NCBI GenBank assembly: GCA_003427395.1
Contig: BFEA01000160.1
Coordinates: 1,339,071 to 1,368,408, forward strand
Direction of reading: 5' to 3'
From: Chara braunii
Lineage: Eukaryota > Streptophyta > Charophyceae > Charales > Characeae
DNA length: 29,338 nucleotides
Position 1 is the stretch's first letter. Every line of letters begins with the position of its first letter. The notes under the pieces are model-generated. The model made no database searches and was not told where the DNA came from. It worked only from the letters and a program-made list of their open reading frames with translations. This document shows, piece after piece, positions 21,389 to 29,338 of the stretch. The position numbers and the translations under genes are program-made.

Positions 21389-22639
21389 TCACGAGGCCGT
21401 GCTCCATGTTGCCTCTCGCCGCAAAGCCTCCTTCCGTGTTCCCCCAGGGATGGTTGGATCGATATGCTCCCCAGCCCTGTCGAAAACATCTCCCTCAATA
21501 TTTGTCCTTATAAGACCGCTTGCTTCATCGGCCCTTCGTTCTCGACAAAACTTCATTATGTGCCCTTCCTTGGCACAATGTCTGCAAATGTCCTCTCCCC
21601 AACCCAGTTTCTTTCCTCCAGCGCCACCTTTGCTACCACCCCACTTCTCTTTCTCCTGCCCCTCATCCCTACAATCCCTTTCAGCCTTTCGTTTTTGACC
21701 CCTTCCACCGGCAACTTGGCCTTGTGCCCCTTGTGGTATCGGCGGCAACAATGGTCTCATACACAAGACTGGCTGAAACTGGATTGCAGGAGGCCTGGGT
21801 GGCATCATATTCATTTGTGGGCCCAACCAACTGCCTTGTACCCAGGGCACATATGGATTATACGTAGGTCTTGGCTCTACTTGACCGCATGGTTCCCACT
21901 GCCCGTATAGCGCATGCCCAATCGGCGGGGGTCTCGCTTGTGCTGCTCCGCCTTCCACCTCTTGCGGTGCAGCCTCCACCTGTCGTGAGCACTGCCCCTT
22001 TCCGGTACCCTAACCTTCCTGGGCCTGATTCCTCGCCTTCCGCTGAGCCTTGGACAACTTGGGAGGTTCAGGCTCTCCTTTTTCTCCCGTCACGCCCTTT
22101 TCTTTACTTCCTTGAGGGGTGCGACCAATCTTTCCCCAATGATCACATACCACCTTTACCCAGTGCTCTGGCCACCACTCACTCCCTTGCCTCCCTCGAC
22201 CCGCAGTCAAGGGTACTTCCCTGTTAATGGGCCCTCCCTCTGGCTCAGGCGCAATAACGGGTGGAACCATACTGGGTTCTTGCTCCTCCTTGACCTCAAT
22301 GACCCCCTCACCTCCACCCCTTTCCGGGGCGCAAGCTCGTCCTCGCGGGGCTTTCTTGTGGGGGAGTAGCTCCTGGTAATCCATCATTGCCTCTGCCTCG
22401 CCTCCTGCAGTCGGCCCACTCGATGCTCCCTCAGAGGCCTTCCTTTTGCCATTCCTGGCCTCTTCCAATCGTGCTAACCTCTCTTCCAATACCCCTACTT
22501 GTTTTTGTAGCCCATTTAGCTCTGCCTGTGATGGTGGGCCCGCAACTGGTGCAACAGAGCATCCCCCACGCAACAACACCTTCATTTGGCACGAACTCCT
22601 CCAAAGCAGGATCTTGGCGAAGCCGCTTTCTCCCGCCAT
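21389..22639 (-). pseudogene. gag: Retrotransposon gag-like protein with CCHC zinc knuckle
   Basis: Gag forms the particle shell and its nucleocapsid zinc knuckle binds the element RNA. The frame starts at an ATG at 22639 in good Kozak context (A at -3, G at +4) and runs 416 codons to a TGA at 21391-21389. It has an in-frame TAG at codon 211 (22009-22007). Near the N terminus a heptad-rich segment (QAELNGLQKQVGVLEERLAR) predicts a coiled coil, followed by a Glu/Pro/Gly-rich middle. After the TAG comes a Pro-rich stretch, a Lys/Gly-rich basic segment and one knuckle, CRHCAKEGHIMKFC (C-X2-C-X4-H-X4-C, 21586-21545). The TAG may be a nonsense mutation; programmed readthrough is possible but unsupported. 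No protease or polymerase follows. A zinc knuckle alone is not exclusive to gag, but position between PBS and 3' LTR on the same strand supports it. Confidence 0.75.
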
Positions 22640-22877
22640 GATGCTGACAACAACCTGATACGCACAGCGGGCAATAGACCATCAAACAGTGATTTAAGTA
22701 AGCTCAGGCAGACAAGGACAGACTGCTAACACTTAAATCTCGCTATCTACTCCTTTACTCATGCAATCAGGCCTCAACCCCTAGTTACCCTGACGCTTAC
22801 ATTCCTAACTACAATAATGGGCAGAGAGACGACTCCGACCAAGTCAAAGGAAACGCATTTAGTAGAAACGGACGGCA

Positions 22878-23716
22878 TCCCCTATCGGCCCACTACTGTC
22901 CGAATCTCCTCCCAGTCTACATTTCCCTCATTCGGATCATGAGACGAGGCATATACGTCCAGTGTATTGGTCGTGTTCCTGAGCCACTGACTAGAGGGCA
23001 GGAATCTCAGGTCTAGGTATAGACCATATATCAGTTCGCATGTGTATCGCCCATACTCTCAATCTCGCGCTCTCAGAGCAGCTTCAGCTGCCGCCTCTAC
23101 CTTCGCCTGCCCACCAAAACTTTTCTCTATCAGAAACTCAGGCAGGATTACTCGCAGCGGAGCAGATGGAAGCCCGAACTCTCCAGCGCGCTCGACCCTT
23201 ACGCGGGTTAGTATTCGCTCTTCCCCATCGCGGGACACTTCCCTCGCCCACTTTGTCGCGGCTGCCTCGGCTACCCTCAACGGCTTAGCAAGCAGGCTCC
23301 CATGCCTGAGCGCCAACTCTATCCCATGCTCGATCCAGAAGGCGGCTGAGGCGTACAGGGTCACCCTTACAATTGCGCATTCCCGCTCATCATCAAACCC
23401 AGACTCGATCCAGATAAAGGTGTCCGTGCCTATCAGCATGCCCCACCATGAAGAGAAGTACTCTCCTGCTCTGACTCGCCTGAGTAAAGACACCTCGAGC
23501 CCTCCCTCTTTCTCAACCGGCCCGAGCATACGTGGGTCTTTCCGTGCATAAGGCATCCTGAGTTGCCTTTGCTTTGTCTGGGTTCTGCCCATCACAGACA
23601 AACGTCCAGCACGCGCCTTCCGTTATTAAACTAACAATCCCTACCCTTCTCGGAAGAGCGCCCCAAACGTACAGGCTAAATGGCCAACCATGAGCCAAAT
23701 GCTGGACTGGAAGCAT
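22878..23716 (-). pseudogene. Broken ORF between leader and gag (ORF-A), unknown
   Basis: A coding-like minus-strand sequence begins by about 23716 in one frame (HLAHGWPFSLYVWGALPRR) and shifts frame near 23560. It then continues 23601-23059, passes a TGA at 23058-23056 and stays open to a TAG near 22880. Composition is typical of a globular protein (GEYFSSWWGMLIGTDTFIW; YTCELIYGLYLDLRFLPSSQ). It lies 240 bp upstream of the gag start and on the same strand, where a capsid-coding or extra ORF could sit. I recognise no domain. At least two lesions show it is not functional here. Confidence 0.5.
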
Positions 23717-24658
23717 TCATATAAATTCCCACAGACTGGTCAAATCCCAATGTGAATCAGATAAATAGCCCCCATGGAGTACTTCCGAAAGAGGTATCCT
23801 TTACGTAAATAGACATAGACTAGGCTTACAATATATAACTTAAGGGAATGCCCTCAAGACTTTAACCTCAAGTCCTTAGCTCCCGAAACGAATGGTCCTA
23901 ACCTGGAAAGGTTCAAGCAAGGGTCTAACTTAAGACTGAGCAGAATAATCTAAACGTTAGACCCCACCCACTACCATTCCAACTGCCTCTAGGATCAATT
24001 ACTTAGCCTTGGCCTCACGCAAATGCAGACATACGATGCTGCTGTAAAGACCCTTACGGTCATAATAGGTACCTCATACGGCCATATCATTTGATAAACG
24101 TGCTTAACCTTATCGATGTTGCTTCACCTTTCCTTAGCCATGTCACTTGGGCAAGGCATCGCCCCATCCCATCAACTATCAACTTGAAGGTCGTAAGAAG
24201 ACTACATCCGCATATAGTCAGCACGCCTATCACTCCCCTGTCACTCATATTCCACCAAACGCATCGTCTCACTCAATCGGCCCGTTATACAAACAAGGAA
24301 AGAATAATAGCACTCTACTCAACAATCCGGCTCACTGAATACTTACCGGACTCCCTTACACGATCTTGGCACGGCCCGCGCCTAGTCAGATACTACCACG
24401 CGTCTCACTTCTGGACTCTAGGCTCATCTAACTAGAGTCCGTTCCTCCCTCTTTAGCAATCTCATCGCACCATCCGGCTAACTGACCCTTCCGCCAAATC
24501 GAAGACAGAAATTCAAAATCTTCATAACCCTTTACTTAAACAATCGTACAAACTCTCCGCAATCTATCTCACAAATCCAAAAATTTTCCATATATGTCTG
24601 GTTTTCTGTCAATCTACCCGGGTGTCGTTCCACCAGGGACAACGGTAGGCAGCCGTTA
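23717..24658. other. Retroelement leader region
   Basis: About 0.9 kb between the PBS and ORF-A on the minus strand. Only short frames occur and none looks coding, although the ORF-A frame may begin somewhat further upstream. Confidence 0.4.
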
Positions 24659-24676
24659 TCCCCGGCAACGGCGCCA
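24659..24676 (-). other. Primer-binding site complementary to tRNA-Asp
   Basis: The minus strand reads TGGCGCCGTTGCCGGGGA. From recall this is an exact 18-nt complement of the 3' end, including CCA, of plant tRNA-Asp(GUC). It lies 2 nt inside the LTR end, the standard position for priming minus-strand DNA synthesis. tRNA-Asp primers are known for plant Ty3/gypsy lineages such as Athila/Calypso/Cyclops. This fixes the element's orientation and the LTR edge at 24679. Confidence 0.92.
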
Positions 24677-26979
24677 CCTGTCGGGCGCATCGGTTCGGCA
24701 CCGCACACGGCAGCGCGGGACCCTCTCGGCCGCGTCACGCAGGAGCTGGAACAACCTTACCGCAAACACACAAATAGAGTTTTCTTAGGCCGCTCCGGCC
24801 GAGTGCGCCAGCCATACCTCTCGCGAGCCCCTACGACAGGATAGGGCCTACGCGAGGCACAACTTACCTCCACCTTACGGGAGTTGTCACCTCCCTTCGG
24901 TGGGCATATCCCCACCGAGCTACCAGTTCACAGTACGAAAGCTACTCGGTTGCAATCGCAGAGGTGGACCAGCCGAGGGCGTTTCTCGTTCGCTGTAGCA
25001 TAGGGGGTATGCGGGGTAATACGCCTGTCGGACCAGCACGCGAACCGACATTTTGGGGGGCTGAAGTGCCAAGCGCGGCTCGTCGTTGGTCGACTAGGAC
25101 GCATCCCACACACCACGCGCACACCACTTTACGAACACAAAAATAAAACACACACACACACACATCGAACAACGTGACAACACTCCTAGTCCCTTCAGTA
25201 GCCGTCCCATAACTTTCTGACGCGAAAATCGAATAGGTGTCGCGCGCGAGACTCAGTATAAAACCGCACGGACGGAGGGCTAACTCATATCGACTCGCAA
25301 TGCAAGCGTACGCAAGCAGTCGCAATGATGGCGTACTATGTAGTACCCGTACTCACGCGGTCCCCGTTTATTGCGAGGGTCGCATTCGATACTCAAGTGT
25401 CGGCTGACACGCGCCTTGAGGGTTAATCTCTCGACGCTGGACAACCGTCGTGCGCGGTTGAAGACCACACCCTCTTCTGCACCTTGTGCAGAGGGGTTGA
25501 GTAGACAGCTTTAAGCTGTCGTGGCGGTCGAACATCAAGGGGTTTGACTTTGACGGTTGCCACGGACTATAACGTCCAACTATAAAAATCTCTAAAAAGC
25601 AAAGGATGAAAAGGGAATCTCCCTTTTCTCTTAAGACACAATTTGGTTAACCCTTATGCTCAGTTACAGTAGGTCTCTCACATACTCAGGGCACTTATAA
25701 ATGCGTAAGGGTTGATTATATAGGACGATCACTTCTCACAGTCACAATGAGGCTCTTCTCAGCCATATATGTATGAAATCGCAGGCAATCTTATTCAGAG
25801 TTCGAACCACAACCGTACCTGCAATCACATCAAAGATTCAACCAGAAGTCCACGCACTACACGGAGTCAACTTCAACCATTCCTAGCACTCATACCCCTC
25901 GCTTTAGCCATACAAGCCTCACTCGTGCAACTCTTAAATAAATACTCAGTATTTTTGTTGGATGACCATTCAATAAAGTCCGGATAAAAACACAACAAAA
26001 CAATTCAAATCTCAAGGCTAAAGCCTTTAGGTTGAGTGGCAGGAGTGAATTGGAGTTGAATCGTAAACCGACGAATCGGCAACCGACCTATTATCAGTGA
26101 TAACAGAGATGATCCTCGTAGGATGAAGTTGAAACTAGTCCAAGTCCTTAATCAATACGATCAAGAGGACCTGTAACACAAGACAGGTCAATCTCAGGCT
26201 AAAAACATAAGTGTATGGATAATACAACTCCATAACATATTCTCATCCAAGATCCTTCTAATTAACTACGCCTGAATCTACCTTTAAGCAGTGCCCAAGC
26301 AAAGGTAAACCCTGGCATGATCTCCCCTATACAGAGTGGATTGCCAAAAATCGCCACCTGTCGAAATATAGTCTACCTCCTTTAAACTACGAAAATTTCG
26401 GCAGCGCTTCCCGTAGGAAAAGTGTTTTTTCGGAATTTATAGCAGCCCGAATATGAAACAAAAAAATAGTCTTTGACTTTCCAAAATCCAATTTTGTTTA
26501 ACTCCCTGAATTAGCAAAAATTTGGGCAGCACTCCCTTTAGAAAAGGGGACTTTCCAGATTTTTACTAAGTCATATATAAACTTAAGACAAGTTGAACTT
26601 TGACGAGTCAAGATTTAACTAACTCTTTGGATTTGCAGAAATTTCGGCAGTGCTTCTCGTAGAGAAAGTAGCTTACCAAAATTTATACAAAGCGAAGTAT
26701 AACAAAAGATCTCTGAAAATGTGACAATCGATCTAAGTAAAAAAACTTAGCTCAGAAAATACAGGAATCAAAACTAACTCTTATGGTTCTCGCACGTGGC
26801 GATCAACTAAAGCAACTACCTATCAAACTGAAACTCAGATCAAGTAGTAGCCTCACTCAGTCACATGCAGGCCAAGCCACAAAGGTAAGTACTCTCGCCA
26901 CCCCAAGTTAATTTAGCAAAACAATAGTTCATAGTCTTTCAATTATTTAACCCTTTACTCTCGGCTTATATAGGGCATT

Positions 26980-28039
26980 GGGATTGGTCATTCATCTTAG
27001 AAACAATGTCAACCCTCTGCTTTAATTATACACGAACAGGCTGCACAACTATTTTTCTCTTCATTGGGGCACATGACTAAGTCATTCATCTTAGAAATCA
27101 TGCTTAGTCGCCCTGAACTGTTTAAGTAGCCAAATTATATATACTTCTCTGAACTTAATCTTCAAGAATGAGCGTAGGACTAAGCCATTCATCTTAGAAA
27201 CAATACTCAGTCGGCCCAAGTTACCTTCACTTATAACTCTTGATTATACTCTCTTCGCTTGTGATAAGGCTATAGTCAGGTCATTTATCTTAGAAACAAT
27301 GCCTGACTAGCCTTGTTCGTATATAAGCATATATATATATATATATCACAATGTAGAGAATCATATTCCATGGTTCTCATTATAGTCCTGAGACCTCAGA
27401 CTTAGACCATTCATCTTAGAAACAATACTCAGTCGGCCCAAGTTACCTTCACTTATAACTCTTGATTATACTCTCTTCGCTTGTGATAAGGCTATAGTCA
27501 GGTCATTTATCTTAGAAACAATGCCTGACTAGCCTTGTTCGTATATAAGCATATATATATATATATATCACAATGTAGAGAATCATATTCCATGGTTCTC
27601 ATTATAGTCCTGAGACCTCAGACTTAGACCATTCATCTTAGAAACAATATCTAGTCTTTTGGTCATGAATCCTTCCTTATAATAAAAACAATCAAGGAGA
27701 GATGAGTCATTCATCTTAGAAACAATGCTCAGCTCTCCCTCTTTCAGCACACACAAAAAAAGCAGAGTACCCAGGGTCTGACCAAGAGACTGTTCAGAAA
27801 CCACCCAAGTAAAACAGCGGTCAGGCCATTCAACTTATAAACAATGTCTGACCCTCAAAAATCAAGCAAGAAATACCCCTCAGAAGTAAGTAGCCAGGTC
27901 ATTCATCTTAGAAACAATGTCTGGCACAATTAAAGAAACACAACAACCAAGTCATTAACCTTAGAAACGATGCTTGGTCCTACAGAAAACAAAACAAAAC
28001 ATAGCAGTCATGCCATTCATCTTAGAAACAATGCCTGAC
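26980..28039. repeat. Array of 12 covarying hairpins, right LTR
   Basis: Same unit as in the left LTR. Cores start at 26989, 27083, 27186, 27282, 27408, 27504, 27630, 27708, 27827, 27900, 27953 and 28014. Well-paired stems include GACTAAG/CTTAGTC (27083 unit), TAGTCAGG/CCTGACTA (27282 and 27504), AGACTTAGA/TCTAGTCT with one bulge (27630), GAGATGAG/CTCAGCTC with one mismatch (27708), GGTCAGG/TCTGACC (27827), GCCAGG/TCTGGC (27900) and ACCAAG/CTTGGT (27953). The first unit pairs GGGATTGG with TCAACCC around a bulge. The 27408 unit is a hybrid at the duplication junction. Confidence 0.85.
27205..27648. repeat. 222-bp tandem duplication inside the hairpin array
   Basis: 27205-27426 recurs at 27427-27648 with no difference I could find, including the AT run. 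Both junctions fall in the conserved hairpin core, as expected for unequal exchange between two units. The left LTR has only one copy. Confidence 0.9.
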
Positions 28040-29338
28040 CCTATAAGACCCATTCAATCACAAGCAAAACTGCCTTGCTCCCAACCTTCCCCCTAATGCA
28101 ACCCCTTGTGACAATCTGCTTTCAGGCAATCAAAGAAACTGAAACTGCCATTATACATACATCCTTTTAGTAGATCTGATTTACATCCTGAAAGTCAACC
28201 CAAAGTCAAAATAAGGGTCGCATACAATACAGTCAGTCAATACACAGGGAGATGTATAGATAGGGGTTATACTGGGTTTATGACGGAAAGCAATGGTTAC
28301 CTTTGAGTTCCCTGCCTCCACAACTCTTCCTAAGTTCTGGCAGGGCTCCCGCAATCGGTGGGGCAACCTCCCACAAAGGTCTTGGCGCAGTCCTACGGGT
28401 TGCAATCCCGCCTGCCGCCTTCCTCTCAAAACCAACAAACTAGACTTAAAGTCAGAAGGGCAGAAAGAGAAGTATTCAGACACTCGAGATCCAAGAGAGG
28501 GACAACTCAACTCTCAGGAGAGGGCCTTGTTGCCTTGAGTTGCCTGAGGGCCCCGCAATGGCAGCCAAGTAACAACCGCTTGGTCAATCCAAAGTCAAAC
28601 TGTTGACTCCCACCTCTCCTTACGATCCCTCAATTCGCAGTACTAACCCCCCTATTTGTAAAGTCTAATCACCTCTCCTCAGCCCAACCTCCGCCGCACA
28701 TCAGCTTGTAACGGCCAGCAGTAGCGTGCAGTAATATGCAGCAGCCGTTCGTGCCCAGCTAACAAGGGTATCAACTGTTCGTGCGGTCGGGCAGCTAGCC
28801 GTTCGTGCACAATCAATAGCAACAGCAACAGCTCGTGTGTGCCCTGTCCATAGCAACCTTCCTTGCGGTCTAGCCTGTCCTCTCACTACTCCGCTTGTCA
28901 GGCCGATCATCACGTCGCCCCACCGGTAAACCCGCAGCCTCCGTGACTGACCGGCTGTTTCCAGCCCACACACAGTACGCACCGTGATGCACAATCAGCA
29001 TGCAGCAAACGACAACTCGCACCGTTGTATCAGACGCAACTCAACAATCAATAGTTCAGCAAGCAGTGGCCTGCCAAACAGGAATGGCTCTGCGAACTCT
29101 ACAGGCTCAGCAATGGCATCTTCACTGGGGGCCGCAACAATCAGCAATGCAGGGGGCACAACCTCCTCTCTGTTCGTGCTTCACGTGTGCGCGCTGATAC
29201 TCATGTTCGCTAGTACCTGGTTCGGCTTCTCACCGGATGTGCAAAGCGAGAATACATCTCGGATTCACCTACAGGCTTCGAAGCCATCTGCCCTGCGCGC
29301 AGTCCCCTGGCCACCACGTAAGTCTCCAACCTTGTTGC

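Larger units (their letters stand above)
24679..29338 (-). mobile_element. Right LTR (5' LTR relative to gag), truncated by the window
   Basis: Begins TGTCGGGCGCATCGG next to the PBS and aligns with 11394-15784. Differences are mostly substitutions. The larger indels are a 222-bp tandem duplication (27205-27648), a 78-bp segment missing from the left copy (around 27650-27727) and about 30 bp present only in the left copy (near 15392-15415). Identity looks above 90% by eye, so insertion is not very recent, or the copies differed through conversion. At least 4660 bp of LTR are visible. Its outer end and target duplication are beyond 29338. Confidence 0.9.

Noticed and set aside
21209-22227. Plus-strand ORFs of 118-233 codons
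   Set aside because: They lie opposite the gag frame, whose zinc knuckle and coiled coil give the coding strand.

Overview
This is a repeat-rich stretch of eukaryotic nuclear DNA with no intact conventional gene. The sequence itself points to a green-lineage host: a degenerate 28S/25S rRNA fragment, a trihelix-type Myb/SANT-like domain, a Ulp1 (C48) protease domain, a recognisable intron, and an LTR element whose primer-binding site matches tRNA-Asp, a primer used by several plant Ty3/gypsy lineages. A streptophyte alga such as Chara is my best guess, but that is an inference. Many isolated N calls, clustered at 1.0-1.6, 3.8-4.3, 5.9-6.2 and 16.0-17.9 kb, mark stretches the assembler resolved poorly.

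Left part (1-5.8 kb, + strand): the decayed remains of one long gene, probably carried by a transposon, that starts before the window. It is broken by nonsense codons, a frameshift near 300, a 62-bp tandem duplication and a 522-bp foldback MITE (1823-2344). Removing the MITE plus a 2-bp target duplication puts the flanking frames back in register. An acidic region, a Gly/Ser-rich region with 17-codon repeats, a frame-preserving intron (4374-4610) and a C-terminal Ulp1-like cysteine protease domain (5005-5797) follow. The protease keeps its His, Asp, Gln and Cys but in two frames.

Middle part (5.8-11.4 kb): AT-rich spacer, a tRNA-like pol III promoter pair, a 28S rRNA-derived fragment, a second MITE copy and a 144-bp (TC)n run. 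Then comes a minus-strand pseudogene (9244-11393) encoding a Myb/SANT-like domain and a Gly-Ser tail. A 299-bp poly(A) retroposon with 12-bp target duplications interrupts it, and removing the insert restores the frame.

Right part (11394-29338): a very large LTR retrotransposon on the minus strand. It has two direct repeats, 11394 to at least 15784 and 24679 to beyond the window end, an 18-nt PBS (24659-24676), and a gag-like ORF with one CCHC zinc knuckle (22639-21389). Another broken ORF precedes gag and one follows it. I see no protease, reverse transcriptase, RNase H or integrase, so it looks non-autonomous (TR-GAG-like). Its LTR lies directly in the minus-strand pseudogene, so insertions here are nested.

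The most unusual feature is inside both LTRs. It is an array of 9 (left) and 12 (right) short hairpins, each with a near-invariant 20-nt apical sequence and a bulged pyrimidine, while the lower stems differ from unit to unit yet stay complementary. Copies of the array have also recombined through the conserved core. With a minus-strand TATA box at 15081-15088, the array would lie in the 5' leader of the element's RNA.
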